64,000 bases of DNA from Sorex araneus (taxonomy: Eukaryota; Chordata; Mammalia; Eulipotyphla; Soricidae), in assembly GCF_027595985.1 (NCBI RefSeq), contig NC_073304.1, positions 138,798,301 to 138,862,300 on the forward strand. Reading direction: 5' to 3'. Positions 44,925-57,644 of this stretch are shown piece after piece (position 1 is the stretch's first letter; each line of letters begins with the position of its first letter). The translations under genes and the position numbers were made by a program. The notes beneath the pieces are model-generated. The model was not told the DNA's origin. It did not search any database and was given only the letters and a program-made list of their open reading frames with translations.

Positions 44925-45306
44925 GAAAGAAGCAAAGAAATCAAGAAATCAAGTGGTTTGGGGGGTAGGGAAGACAAGAAGAGCAGATGAGAAACATCAT
45001 GGGACAAGGGGTAGGGGGATTCAGGTACATCAGTGGTGTCACGGAATGATAGAGCTAAATATCCAAAGCACGGAGTCAGCAATGCTGACATCACGAGATC
45101 CACACTTCAACAACCGAACCTAGAGAGGTGTCTGACAGGATGGCAGGCTGGAGGTGGGAGGGTGGGGTAGGAGAGGGAACCTGGAAACACTGGCAGAGGG
45201 AAGTTGACACTGGCGGTGGGCTTGATGCTGTAACTTTTATGTCTAAACCCCAACTATGAATAACTTCATAAATCACGGTATTTAATAAAATATTTTTTAA
45301 AAAAAG
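44925..45306 (+). mobile_element. L1 3'UTR
   Basis: The last 180 bases ('ggctggaggtgggagggtggggtaggagagggaacctggaaacactggcag', 'aaccccaactatgaataacttcataaatcacggtatttaataaaat') are a plus-strand L1 end. The start at 44925 is estimated. Confidence 0.75.
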
Positions 45307-45309
45307 AGA

Positions 45310-47298
45310 CTCTTTTTGACTTTTTAACATAAAGTCACCCTTTCCCCTTAGTTACTCTTTCACACCATCCTGTGTAGTTTCTCCATCATACCTAGTACCT
45401 TCTAGAAAGATCTCCATCTCTCCTGAGATGCCTGTCTCCAGGTACCAGCATAAAAGGGCCATTTCTCTGACACCTGTTAAAAGTGACCAATTTACTGCAG
45501 GACCTCCGGGTGTTTGTGAGTTCCGGCATGCCCCAACAGCAGGACCCCACCCCTTTGCCATTCTTTCTCTAGCTCACTGAATCAGTGTTCATCTTCTCAC
45601 AGGTACTCATAGGACACTGTGTGGGGTGGGGATGGAGGTGCCCATAAAAGCCTGGAAGTGCATGGAATTTTCCCATCTAGGTTAGGAAGGTGAACTCTCC
45701 CTTCTCCTGGAGGGAGCCATCTTTCAGAGAGCAGGCCTGGGTGTGCCTCTGAGCCAGAATGATTAAATTACAGTGGAGAAACTGAGGCGCATCAGCATTC
45801 ATGAGTTGATTCGGAGTGTCTTGTGCTTTCACTGGGGGTAAGGAAATGCAGTTTTCAACCCCTATTCTCAAGTTCACAGATTAGCTGAGGAAGAAGAATC
45901 GCCAGGCAAGCACCATGCTATTGTGTCCAGAAGTTGCAAGTGTTTATGGGACCAGGAAGTGTTGGGAAATGCCCAGTTTCCCCTTAACCTCTTTAGAACT
46001 CACCAGTGGTTGGTAGCATGGTTGCCTCAGGCATGCTGCAGCCTCTGCTTCTCTCAGAGCTTCATTCACCGTCCAGGCAAGCCCAGAGTAGAATTATTGC
46101 CCACAGGCAGCCTGCACGACTGAGGGCTGCCAGTCAATATCCCCTACTTCCCCACCACTAGTGGGGCCATTCTGAGGCCAGAACCTCCAGAAGAAACCAG
46201 TGTAGCAGAGCCTCACTCATGCCTAGGGTGACCTGACTGTGGTCATTCCAGGATGGACTTCTTTTCTTCCCCACTCCACTTCCCCAGCTCTTCTCTGTGC
46301 TTCTTAGAGCTACCTCCCAAATAAGCCTCTTTCACCCAAGTTCTCCCTTGGAGATTTGGTTTGGGAGGAACTGAAACAGTGGGTAAGGCGGTTGGGTGTT
46401 ACATAGTGGGGAGCAGTGGAGACTCGGGTAAGCAGAAAGCTGGAACTCCTGAAAGGGAGCAGTTTAATAGTTAGTTCCATGGTAGCCATGTCTGCCAGTT
46501 TTCAAGAGCCACCAAATGCCACATTCTTATATTGGTGTCATCCAACTTTTAATATTTCGATGAGTACAAAAAGTTTGGGGAAAATGCATAGGCCAAAGCA
46601 TGTAGATAACAATAATCTGCCCCAAAGCAAGTAATTTGCTGTCTGGTGAGCTACACAAAAGTGTATAGAAGTAGCCAAAGTTCTAACCCAACATAGGGTT
46701 TCTAGAAGATGGAGGAACTTCCTGAAAGAGAGAAACCAAGGGGAACAAGATGGGGAAAGAAAAGAGGGATTGCTCAGCAGAGGAAGAGTAATAGCTAGGT
46801 CACGTGTAGGAAACAAAGGAAACCTTAAAGCTCTGGAGGATTGCACAGGGCCTTTGGAGGGATTGGGAGAAACCCTGGATGGTCCATAAAGACAGGGGTG
46901 ATCAAAGACAGTTTATTGTGGGCCAGGTATCAAACATTTGTATGTATTGTTTTATAGCATCTTTGTAGCAAAATTTAGGGTTAGACTTTGTTTCTTAAAT
47001 AGGGAAAATGGGGTGGGTAGGAACAGAAAGTCAGAATTAACAAGTGGAAGACTCTGCATTCAATTGGAGTCTTGTTACAAGGAGACTGGGGTTAGGTCAT
47101 ATCAGTCAACACAGCTTGTGTTATTCTTGGCCTGTCATATTAAATCCCTACCATGACGGGGAGATACTAGAGGGTTTGAGCTGGGAGGATCATGTCTCTA
47201 TGTCCACAGCTCAGGGAAAGACAAGAAGGGAGTTATTGCAAAAACATGCATGAGAAACAGGATGTCTCTGCTAAGAGCATGTAGTCAAGGATAGAGAG
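45310..47298. other. No recognised element
   Basis: Nearly 2 kb of apparently unique sequence. The reading frames (up to about 100 codons) resemble no protein family and lack supportive splice signals. Confidence 0.45.
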
Positions 47299-47299
47299 A

Positions 47300-47838
47300 T
47301 TGAGTTGACCCTTCTCCTTCCCCCCACCCTGATGGAATTCTAAGAATATGCCCAAAGCCGGCCACCGTTTACTTAAGCTCCCACAAGGCCATGATCCAGA
47401 GACATAAAAACGAATCTCGGACCCGAGCAACTTGCTGCAGCCATCTCCCCAGACCCTAATTATTAAAATTTTAGAATCCCTAGAGCGCACGGACATATTG
47501 TTTGCATAACAAGCAATACAAAGCACATTGTCTAGCATTGCATTTTTAGCAGGTATAAGTATTGGTGGGAGTGGGCTCAAATACCGAACGTAACTAAACT
47601 AGAGAAAGAATGCATTGTGCAAATTGTCTACACAGGCAGGGGTAGGTGTGGAATGGGGGGCGGGGGATGGATACTGGGGATTTGGGTGGTGGAAAACGTG
47701 CACTGGTGAAGGGATGGGTGTTTGATGATTGTATGATCGAGGAACAAATATGAAAGCTCTGTTACCATACTTCATGGTGAGTCAATAAAAATGGGGGGAA
47801 ATAAAATTAAAAAATTAAAAATGCTCAAATAGAAAAAA
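47300..47838 (+). mobile_element. L1 3'UTR
   Basis: Has 'gcacggacatattgtttgcataacaagc', a G-rich block (47655-47682), 'ggtggtggaaaacgtgcactggtgaagggatgggtgtttgatgattgtatgatcgagg' and 'cttcatggtgagtcaataaaaa'. The start is approximate. Confidence 0.8.
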
Positions 47839-47844
47839 AAAAGG

Positions 47845-48262
47845 GGGACAGAGAGATCATCTGTAAGCCATGGCGCCCCTCCTCCATCCCATCACTTGAG
47901 AACTGATCAGAAGCAGGGGTAGTACCAGGGGTATTATTAGGGACCACTACTATGTTTTATTTGGAACACATTGGAGCTAGCTGTGAAGCATATAAGGGCT
48001 GATGTATGTTTAGAGTCAGGTGGGGATTCTCAAGCATTGCTCAGGAAGCAGGGGCCACTCGCAAAAGTGTTCATCCTGAGTCTTCAACCTGGTGAGGTTC
48101 AGTACATGGACCCCGAGAAGAAGTGCTGCCAAGGTCCAGGTGACACCAGGGCTTCACCCAGCAGTATTCCACAGGAGCATGCAGCCCCAGGGATTGGATC
48201 TGGGACCTTGGGCATACTAGAGTAATGCCTCAGCCCTTTCAGCTATTGCTCCAATTCTGAGA
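47845..48262. mobile_element. SINE fragments in both orientations (tentative)
   Basis: 47845-47870 resembles a plus-strand SINE head beginning. 48180-48260 ('cagccccagggattggatctgggaccttgggcatactagagtaatgcctcagccctttcagctattgctcc') is a reversed head. The middle cannot be assigned. Confidence 0.45.
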
Positions 48263-48263
48263 A

Positions 48264-49788
48264 CCAAAGTGTTTAAGCTGATGGCCATATGGATCTGGAA
48301 TCTGGGAAAAGAGTTAAAGTTGAAGATGTCATTTTAGGGACCACCAAAGTGCAAGCTGGAGACATGGGGCGGGGGAGGTGGTTGATTGAGGTTGGCATAG
48401 AGAGAAGAAACTGAGACAGAATCAGTGGAGCTGCAGGATTCCAAAATAAGAGATAGATATCAGATGGGCACCAGAAAGAGTGGTCTGAAGGGAATCAGAG
48501 AGTGAATCACACCACCAGGAAGGGGCACTTCCAAAGGTAGCGTCAGTCCTTCAGAGGCCAAGCAAGCAGTGGCCCAACAGTGAGATTCAGTAACAGAAGT
48601 ACCACGAGTGACTTTAGCAAGATCCCTTCAGTGGGTTCATAGGCACATTGGCATGTTCTAGGGAATAAAAGGGGGGGGGCAGGAGGGACGAGGGTAGGGA
48701 CATGAACTTAGAAAGAATCAAGAGCAAAGACCCGAAACCCAGCTCACCCGGGTTCCCTTGGAAGCTTTGAAGTTGGGAGCCTTTTCATACTCAACTCAAT
48801 GCCATGTTTAGTAGGTATTTCTAAACATGTGTTTTTATACATCAACAAATTCTTTCTTTTGATTAGCTTTTGGCAAAAGGCTTCCCTCAACCTTTTTACA
48901 GACTTCTCAAAGAGTGCTCACTCTGACTTATAGCATATTTCATGCAATCATATTTCTTGATTCTCTTTTGGTCTAGCTTGAGTTTATAGGTGGTTTTCAA
49001 TCATCATGAAATAAAAGTTGGTTGGAGCCATATCTTTAACCTTTTACTTCATGTGAAATCATGTAAAATGGCATGATCCCCTGGTAATCAATTTCCAGTC
49101 AGTAGGTCAGGGAAGCCATTTATTCCCCTGTCATACATATATAAGTTGGAGCTCAATGGGACACCTCCATTCTCTGTTTAGGAGAGTACTACAGGTGCAT
49201 GGCTCATGGCTCCTTCAGAGTTTGCCTTAAGTTACTTAAGAAAGAAGTCAAATGGATGGAATTTGGAATATTTACAGGCAAAAATGTCAAATTGTAAAGT
49301 TTAATTAGGCTTAAAGTTTTATTCTTTAAATTAACTATAAAGAGGCCAATTGAAATCATCGTTTTATTAAGGAAATTGTGTTTTTGCACTACTCAAACTG
49401 GTGCTCCTTTTAAAAACCCGTAGTACTCAGCATATTTTTAAAAATAAATTAGTAAATGGTTGCATTTAAAATAACTAAATAAAAAAAATCACCGACAAAA
49501 AAAAAAAGAAAGAAGTCAAGGTATTAGAAAATTCAATCTAACTCACATCCTTACTCCTGGATTTGTGTATGCAAGCAAGAGCAGCAACTCTAATCGAGTT
49601 GGTATGAAGAAACGTGTTTGTCTAAACACCATCTGTTGAAGGGATTCCTTAGTATTGGTGTTGACTTTTGTGACTATTCAAAAGATCTATCACCTAGAGA
49701 AATTCATTAATCCATTCAACAAAAATTTGCTGAAAATTTTTGCAGATTTTTAATGGCCATAAATAATTTTATATCCCTCTCCTCAAGA
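48264..49788. other. No recognised element
   Basis: Apparently unique, AT-rich toward 49500, where an A-rich run ends near 49508. No exon-like frame. Confidence 0.45.
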
Positions 49789-49789
49789 A

Positions 49790-50097
49790 ATGAGTGTATT
49801 TCATGTTCATTGCACTGTTGTTCACAATATCTAGGAGTTAGAAGCAACCTAAGTACCCTCTCCAAATGACTGGATAAAGGTGACATGGAATGTATACACG
49901 GTGAAGACAATTCGGGTTTTTTAATTTTAAGGATGAAACGTCATTTACAACATAGATGAACCTAAAGGGTACTATGCTTAGTGAAATAAGTCAAAGAAAA
50001 GCATACAAAGAGCATATTATTTCACTTTTATACAATACATGGAAAGTGAGGGGGGACAAAAGAATGAAATAAAGTTAATAAAATACCCGTTTAGGTG
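49790..50097 (+). mobile_element. Old L1 3' region
   Basis: 'attgcactgttgttcacaatatctaggagttagaagcaacctaagtaccctctccaaatgactggataaaggtgacatgg' and 'gtgaaataagtcaaagaaaagcatacaaagagcatattatttc' follow the order of an L1 ORF2 end and 3'UTR. Confidence 0.75.
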
Positions 50098-50194
50098 ATA
50101 AGATCCAATTAGGGAAGAAAGTGGTGAACAAGATGGGTAAATTGAATAAAAAGTGAGTAAATAATATGAATATTAGGACTAAGGTCTTTTTAAA

Positions 50195-50345
50195 GGTCAG
50201 ATCTGGCACAGGGCTTACTTCTGGCTCTGCACCCAAGGATCACTCCTGGCATGCTGAGGGGGCCATATACGGTGCCAGGAATCACACCTGGGTCTGCCAT
50301 GTGCAAGGCAAGTGCACTTCCCTCTGTATCATCTCTCCAGTTCAT
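50195..50345 (-). mobile_element. Type A SINE
   Basis: Reversed copy with a shortened tail part: 'ggcttacttctggctctgcacccaaggatcactcctggcatgctgagggggccatata' through 'gcaaggcaagtgcacttccctctgtatcatctctccagttc'. Confidence 0.88.
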
Positions 50346-50347
50346 AA

Positions 50348-51126
50348 CTGGGCTTTTAAAGATGAACTTAGTGTAACCTATACAAACACTAATCAGAATG
50401 ATAAACATTAGAAACATATGTTACAATGCCATGTTACTTCATTAAGAAAATATATTTAGAAAGGAAGAAAATGAATTGGTTATAGATACTCTTGTAACTA
50501 ACCAACCAAATTTTGTGAAAGTTGCATTCTGTGACATCTGAGGCTAAGCATCTCTAGCCTAAAAGAAGCCTTTGCTTTTACCCACCCTTCTTTCCTCCAC
50601 TTTCCTTCTGGTAAACTGCTAATGGGTCTTGTCACCTACACATGTATTTTGTTAAATTTAGTCAAGAGCATGACGACACTGAGGTCTACCAGACTAAGGA
50701 ACCAACCACCCATAGGCTCCAGCTGACTTTCTCAACAGACCAGCTTCCTGACTATTCTAGTCCAGGCACCTCTCAACAGACCAGCTTCTCGACTATTCTG
50801 GTCCAGGCACCAGGCGGAGGAATGAGGAAGACTGCTTGGAAACAAACCTCAAGCAACCCAGCCTCCTAAGTAACCTTCAACACCACATCTCCCCAGCTGA
50901 GCTCCCAGACATTGTGAAACAGAGATAAACTGTCCAAATTTATTACTTGTGGGCATCGTAATAGGATTGTTTTATATTCTAGAGCAGGAATGTCATGCTT
51001 AGTATATAACAGGGTTGAAGCTACTATATGTTAAGTGCTATTCCAGATATTGGAGATAAGCAATAAACAAGATAGACAAAGTCTTGCTCCAGGTGGGGCA
51101 AAACATTACACCTGGAGAAACAGGTA
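50348..51126. other. Mostly unrecognised, with a 42-bp tandem duplication
   Basis: Unit starting TCTCAACAGACCAGCTTC and ending TCCAGGCACC occurs at about 50730-50770 and 50771-50811 with three or four differences. No gene seen. Confidence 0.6.
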
Positions 51127-51133
51127 ACACACA

Positions 51134-51173
<40 letters not shown>
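51127..51173. repeat. (CA)n microsatellite
   Basis: About 23 CA units with one CATA break. Confidence 0.97.
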
Positions 51174-51174
<1 letters not shown>

Positions 51175-51176
<2 letters not shown>

Positions 51177-52105
51177 GTGGGGGGAGAGAGAGAGGAAACT
51201 ATGAAGTAATTTAGAAATAAAACCAGAAAAATGTGATAGTGACTATCAGACAACCTTGTGGTGTGGTAGGATCAGGGAAGATCCGTCTGAGAAGGTGATA
51301 TTGGTCTGAAACCTGAATGATAACAGGAGGCTCCAAGGGAGCTATCTGAACAAGGAATAGGTAGTGGTTCACAAGAGGGGAGAGGGGGGAAGGTCAGGTG
51401 TCAAAGAGGTCAGGCTGATGAGGCAGATTGGGAAGAAAGCAATAAAGGAGGCAGGATAGCAGCCTAAGATCAATGGCAGGGGACATGGTCTATATGTTTG
51501 GGTTTTTTTTTAAATTCATTTTGTTTGTCTTAGATGGTTCTGTCTGCTATGCAAAGAATGAATTGAAGAGAAGGAACAAGGAGAAAGCAGGAAAACCACT
51601 CAGGGGCCTTTTGTAGTGATACACATCAGTGATGGGGTGGTTGGGATAAGGAGGACACCATGGAGATCCTGAAAAGCGAGTGGAGTAAAGCTGTGTTTTT
51701 GAAGTAGGTTGATGGTTCTTCACAATGAATGGACTATGGAAAGCAGAATACATGAAAAACCAAAGATAACTCTAAGATTATATCAAATTATTTCACCTTT
51801 TCTTCTAGGCATTGTAAATGTTGTTTTGTAGAGACTCTGGATTTTGTTATGATTCTCTGAAGAGTAAAGATATTTGTATGCTCCTTTACTTGTTTTATAA
51901 AGTAGTCAACTTGGCTAGACTCACTGTAAACTCTGAAATAGCAGGTTCAAGTCTCAGTTCAGTTCTTAACTAGACTATTGGAAGTTCTCCCCACTCACAG
52001 ACTTCAAGGTCAGTCAGAGATTTCTGACAGAGATGTAAGAATTTGGACAGAATTAATACACATAATGAGCTTTCCTTATCTGGTCCTCATCTTTCTGGGA
52101 TTCTC
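51175..52105. other. No recognised element
   Basis: Apparently unique sequence. Confidence 0.45.
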
Positions 52106-52207
52106 CTCCCTCCCTCCCTTCATCCCTCCCTCCCTTCTTCCCTCCCTCTTTCCCTTTTTCTCTCTGTCTCTGTTTATCTCTCTGTCTCTGTCTCTCTCTC
52201 TCTGTTT
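52106..52207. repeat. (CCCT)n/(CT)n pyrimidine-rich repeat
   Basis: CCCTCCCTCCC units grade into CTCTGTCTCTG and CTCTCTCT runs. Confidence 0.92.
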
Positions 52208-52382
52208 CCAACAGATGTAAACACCAGGCTCTGCATTCTTATTCTTCAAGCCTAAAAATCTGCAGGCTTTCTACTAGTATTTTAGTTTTCTTAAATACTT
52301 TCCACTAGGTACTGCTCTTGGGCTAAAAGCCATGAAAGTTAAAAATGAGAAACTCTCCAGTGCTTAGCAATGGGAAACTCTT

Positions 52383-52572
52383 GGGGCTGGAGCAGTAGTA
52401 TAGTTGGCAGGACACTTGTCTTGCACGTGGCCAATGCAGGTTTGATGGCACCTGGCACCTCCTATGATTTCTCAGGCCTTGTCATGAGTGATCTCTGAAT
52501 TCAGAGCCAGAAGTAAACCCTGAGTGCTGCCCAGTATGACTCAAAATCGTCCCCTACCTCAAAAAAAAAAAG
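52383..52572 (+). mobile_element. Type A SINE
   Basis: Starts CTTGGGGCTGGAGCAGTAGTATAG and ends with an 11-base A run. Diverged in the body. Confidence 0.92.
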
Positions 52573-52699
52573 GGAAACTTTTTTCAGTTCAGAGGCCCCT
52601 CCTGTTTCCACTTTCTCCCCCCATTCTCCAGAGCATGCAGGCAGGTTTTCTTTATTAAATGTATCATTTTGAGATAATTATAAAATCATATTCATTTAT

Positions 52700-52883
52700 G
52701 GTTTGTTTTTTTTTTTGGTTTTTGGGTCACACCTGGCGATGCACAGGGGTTACTCCTGGCTCTGCACTCAGGAATTACTCCTGGCGGTGCTCAGGGGACC
52801 ATATGGGATGCTGGGATTTGAACCTGGGTCGGCCGCGTGCAAGGCAAACGCCCTACCCGCTATGCTATCACTCCAGCCCCCCA
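52700..52883 (-). mobile_element. Type A SINE, young, with perfect 18-bp target duplication
   Basis: AAAATCATATTCATTTAT occurs at 52682-52699 and 52884-52901. The SINE is close to consensus and starts with a T-rich reversed tail (including a run of 13 T). It is one of the youngest insertions in the window. Confidence 0.98.
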
Positions 52884-53049
52884 AAAATCATATTCATTTA
52901 TAAGAAATAAAAGTAATCCCTTTACTCTGCTTCTTCCAGTGCTAAAATCTTGCAAAACTCTAGTACAACCAGGATGTTGACGTTGACACAGCTAAGAGAA
53001 ACTTTCCTTGGCCACAAAGTTATCGCATTGTTTCCCTTGAACAGCCACA

Positions 53050-53850
53050 ACTTACCTACCATCACCTACCCCCCTCTCTTAGCTCCTGGAAAACACTGAT
53101 CTGTCATCTATTTCTAAAATGTTGTTATATCAGAAATGTTACATAAATTAAATCAAGCAATGCCACGTAGACTTTTGGATATTTTTTGGTTCACTTTGTT
53201 TTATTTTTGTTTATCATTTCCTGGAGGTTCTTCCACATTGCATGTATCAATATTTCAATCATTTTCCCCCTTTATTACTTGATTTTAAATAGGGGCCACT
53301 TCCCAGTGGGGCTAAGTGCCATGTGAGGCCAAGAATTAAACTCGGAGCAACATCATACTCACTAGATATATGCTCTGCTATTGGAGCTATCTCCAAGTCC
53401 CTAAGAGATTTTTTAACCATTCACCTGTATCATGACATCTGGGCTGATTCCAGCTGGGTGATTAAAATAAAGCTGCTATTAACATCTGCATGCAGGTTTT
53501 TATTTGAACATAAGTTTTCATTTCTCTTGGATAAATGTGTAATATTACAATTGCCAGGTTGCTATGGTAGTTGCCTGTTTAGATTTGTAAAGAAACTGTC
53601 AAACTTTTCTAAAGTGATTGTATCATTTTTACATTCCACTAGCCATGAATGGACAATCCAGCTTACAACATTTGGTGATGTCACTACTTTTTATTTATCT
53701 ATTCCAATAAGTATATAATGGTATCATTGTGGTTTTAATTTGCATTTTCCTAATAGCTAAAGATACTGAGTATCTTTTCATGCGCTTATTTGCCATCTGT
53801 ACATCCTTTTTTGCTTAAATGTCTGTTCATTTGTGAGTTTGTCTTTGGGA
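53050..53850 (-). mobile_element. Old L1 3' region, with an old SINE inside
   Basis: Reversed L1: 'gatattttttggttcactttg', 'tatcatttcctggaggttcttccacattgcatgtatcaatatttc', then after a SINE-like insert, 'gtgattaaaataaagctgctattaacatctgcatgcagg' and 'gtatcattgtggttttaatttgcattttcctaatagctaaagatactgagtatcttttcatg'. Stops throughout. Confidence 0.82.
53290..53405 (-). mobile_element. Old reversed SINE in the L1
   Basis: 'gaggccaagaattaaactcggagcaacatcatactcactagatatatgctctgctattggagctatctccaagtccc' has the order of a reversed SINE head. Heavily diverged. Confidence 0.55.
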
Positions 53851-53851
53851 A

Positions 53852-55768
53852 AGCAGGAAAACACATGCAGTTCCAATATCCCTGTTCCTTTCAAGGCTCC
53901 CTAGTTAGGGCACTGTTGCTTCAGGAGAGCACTGTTGGTCTGAACCACCCAAATCAGTGAAGTCAGGCAGAGAGAAGGGAACAAGACTACTTTGTGTCTT
54001 TTTTTTAAAAATGGAGAGCAATATGTATGTAGAGGTGTCTTTATTCATAGACAGCATGGCATTATGGGTATATAAAATCCAAAGGAACCTTTATTCATTT
54101 CATTAAAAAAAAAAGTGAATTTAACTGTGTCTTTGTGGTCTTAACTCGGGCTAGAATTGGAAACCTCTCTCCACTCAGCCGCCTTATGATTTGAGAAGAG
54201 GCTCCAAACCCAAGTGTTGGGATCTTGTCCCTCCTTTGTCCTCCCAAGGCTTCTTCTCCCACTGGCCCATAGTCCTTCGGAAAGCCACAAGAAGCTGACC
54301 TCACTGTGTCGTACACAGTTGGTGCTCCATAACTGTTCGGATTTGATGACTTAAGTGTTATTGAAATTGCTGGTGTGCACATGACAGAAGTTAGTTCAAG
54401 CTTGTCAGAAGCAAAACAGGAGTTTGTGGTCAGAAGTCCTTTCTGAGACATCACAAGTGAGTATGGGAAGGGTGGGGGTAAGCCTAGATCTCGGGCAAGT
54501 GGCATCTGTTATCCAATCCTTTGTCTGTCTTTGATCTCCATGTCTCTGCCCAGCAGCATTAATCTCTCTGACCACAGAGAGCAAATTTTGTAGTGCAGGA
54601 AACAGGGTTGTCCACCAGTGCCAGAGTTCTGTCTGTAGAACACAGAAGCAGAGAGTTTAACCTATAGTTTTAAGTTTTAATATCCATGGAAAAGGCAATG
54701 ATCAGCTCTGGGGGGGTGGGGGCAAGAGGTGGAACATCATGGCTTAGTTCCTCAAACTGTGTGTACTCTTACAGACTCAACCATAGCTGTCCTTGTCAAT
54801 GTTTTTATTTTTCATATATTTCAAATACAACTTGAGACTGTCTAAATGAGAAGGAATAAAAATGCAGCAGCAAACAAATTTCACCACTGACTAGCTAATG
54901 TGACGATCACATTCTTTTGAAACTCAAAAGAAGGAAGCAACTGGTCCCAATCAGCTAAGCATGTGGATTCCAAAAAAGAAGGCTATTTTTTTTTAACTGC
55001 CACATCCAGTCCCAAACCCACTCATTTCCTTCAACATCCCCAAGATTAAATTATATGATATAGTGTCAAGCAAGCTGCACTGCAGATATCACAGGACAGT
55101 TGCCTATAGAACTGACTCTGGCACTGGATTCTGATTTTGTGTTCTCAGAGTCATCATCCTTATCCAGAAAGCAGTTGCTAGAGCAACCACTAAATCATTG
55201 TTCTTTTGTACTACCAAATCCGGGCTCACGAAAGCCCCTGCTGCGGTAAGGACAGACATGGTCACAAGGTCCGTGGTGAGATCTCCAGTTAATTTTTAAG
55301 CAAGTCAGAGACTTTTCAAAGACATAGTTACTTTTGGCAGAAATGTCATACTATGAAAACTTCTTCTTTCAATGGAAGACAACAGATCTTACCATACCTT
55401 TCTGTTGTCACACAACACAATGTGAAAGCTTTCTCAAACTTATACTAGATTTCCATGCCAAATGGACACACTCTTGTAAGTTACTCTTGATGATACATCA
55501 ACTTATAATGGCACACTAGGTTTCGAGTTAGTTACCATCTGTTTCCCAGCCAAGTACTGCACCTTACACTACACATAAGAAGGATCAAAGTCTTTCAAAG
55601 GCCATATGTTGGCTCTCTCCAACAGAAAATAAACCATAATCTTGAAAACTGGAAGTTTACCTGCCTAACATAGGCTCCCCCTTCCAAACCTCCCTCCACC
55701 ACACCCTGAAGTTCCTTCCACATCCAGGAGAAAATCAAAAAGACACTTTTGAGAAGGTTCATAGTGGT
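53852..55768. other. No recognised element
   Basis: About 1.9 kb. A minus-strand frame of 136 codons (54505-54095) stays open but resembles no protein I know. Its part 'gttggtgctccataactgttc' resembles phrases found in old mammalian interspersed repeats. Confidence 0.4.
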
Positions 55769-55769
55769 C

Positions 55770-55985
55770 TGAGTCACAATCGCTCCAAGTTGGAAATAAT
55801 GCTCATCAATAGTAAAATGGATAAATCAAGCGAGTGAATAATAAGACAAATCAGAGTAGATAAAATAAATGCCATTCAAGGAATATTCTACAGAGATAAG
55901 AAGGAGACATCTAGAACTGTACATGCAGACATCACGTAGAGTATACGAAGGCAGATAGTAAGCACATGCTGGGTGATTCCTTGTC
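55770..55985 (+). mobile_element. Old L1 3' fragment
   Basis: 'gctccaagttggaaataatgctcatcaatagtaaaatggataaatcaagcgagtgaataat' and 'gaactgtacatgcagacatcacg' follow the order of an old L1 ORF2 end. Confidence 0.6.
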
Positions 55986-55989
55986 TCTA

Positions 55990-57060
55990 AAGCACAATAA
56001 AGCCAGGCATGCTCTGTCGCTTCACACGCTGACTGCCTCGCTGAGTGTAGGCTGCAGGTCATGAGAGGCTTTGGGCTGAAGTTGTGATTCTTGACCTGGG
56101 AGTGCCTGTTTTAGCCCATGTGTGGCACTCTGAGGCTGTGAGCATGTTTACACTGGCTTCTTTCAATAAGTCGAAAGCTCAAGGCTACAATATTACCTCT
56201 TGACTGACCTCACACACTTTATGAATGATGAGAAAGCGAAGTGAGGGGAGTAGGCAAGTATCCCTCAACCCTCCTGGGTGCTCCCTCGGTGTGCCACTTC
56301 TCTTACTACCCCTCTCCCACTATAGTAGTTAAGAAGGGTAGTCTTGTAGTATGGAATGCCACTCTATCCCCAAGATTCAGATGATTTTCTGGCCTCCAGT
56401 CTAGCCAGGGCACACACTCAGAGCACCTGGTACAGGTCAGGGAGTGCCAGGTGGGTGAGCTCTGCCTCTCCAGGGAACAGAACATGGGCCCTCTTTAAAA
56501 AGAGCTATGGCAGGGCCAAACTGCCTGCCTGCAAGAATGGCCATGTCAAAGGCCAGTGAGATCTTTCAGACTACTTCAGTTTAGCTCCTGTGATCTTATC
56601 ATGATCTCACACCAAATACCAAAAGAAAAAAATCAACAAAGGGATCATCACTTATGACAACAATACAGGAATTCAGAGAGTGAACCCACTCGTATTATCA
56701 TGGAGTTCACAAGCATTCGACAGGAGGCCATATTCCTACGACCACCCCCTTTTCCTCACACTCAATGCACTCTTCTGCTTCTAAAGGACCTTTCACCTGT
56801 GTGAACCAAGCAGGTGCACATCCGCATTCACCCCTGCTCTCCCACCTCTTCCAGAGAAGATACCTCTATTGAGATCTGCTAGGCACTATTTGTGGGAGAG
56901 CAGATACCAGGTCCTCACTCTGTGAAGACCCAGAACTCACCGCAGGAAGAGGGGGCAGCTGATGGCACATTCCAGGGATAGACAGAGTTTACAGACCAGG
57001 GCAATCCCTTGCAATCTTAGAGAACTCGGGGTTATTATTTAGGGCCTTGGAAACCCATCA
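55990..57060. other. No recognised element
   Basis: Apparently unique sequence without exon-like frames. Confidence 0.45.
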
Positions 57061-57061
57061 A

Positions 57062-57642
57062 AAGTATTCTTACTTTCCACATTAAAATTTAATTAACACA
57101 CAGTAAAATGTACCAATCTTAGTGTACTGGTGAACCACTTTTACATATGCAGGAAATCATCAGCAGAGCGAGCATGACACAGCATTTACAGTGACCTAGA
57201 AGGATTCTGTATGCTCCCTTACAGTCAATAGTCTCCTCAAGACTAACCATCATTTTAACCTGTCACCAAAAATTTGCTGCCCATTTTTGCCCTTCATAAA
57301 AATGAAACCATATGGCTATATGCTTGCTTATATAGGGTTTCTTTTAGTCAATGTTCTATTTTTGTGGTTCAACTATTTACATGTAGGGACAGGTCATAGT
57401 TTTTCATTGCTGTGGGGTATTCCACTAAGCACATTTACCATATAATATTTATATATTCCCCAGCTGGTAGACAGTTGAGCTGTTTTCAACTGGAAACAAA
57501 TGAAGCAGTTAAGAATGTTGTTGGTAAGCTTGTCAGTGAATATAGTCATTCATCTCTTTTGGGTGTTTATGTTCAGGAGTAGAATTGATGGTTATAGAGT
57601 AGGTCTGGGTTGATCTTAGAGATTCTATGGTAGAGTTTCCCA
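57062..57642 (-). mobile_element. Old L1 3'UTR and ORF2 end
   Basis: Reversed: 'attaaaatttaattaacacacagtaaaatgtaccaatcttagtg', 'cataaaaatgaaaccatatggctatatgc', 'tttttcattgctgtggggtattccactaagcac' and 'ttgggtgtttatgttcaggagtagaattgatgg'. This is the standard order of an old mammalian L1. Confidence 0.85.
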
Positions 57643-57644
57643 GT

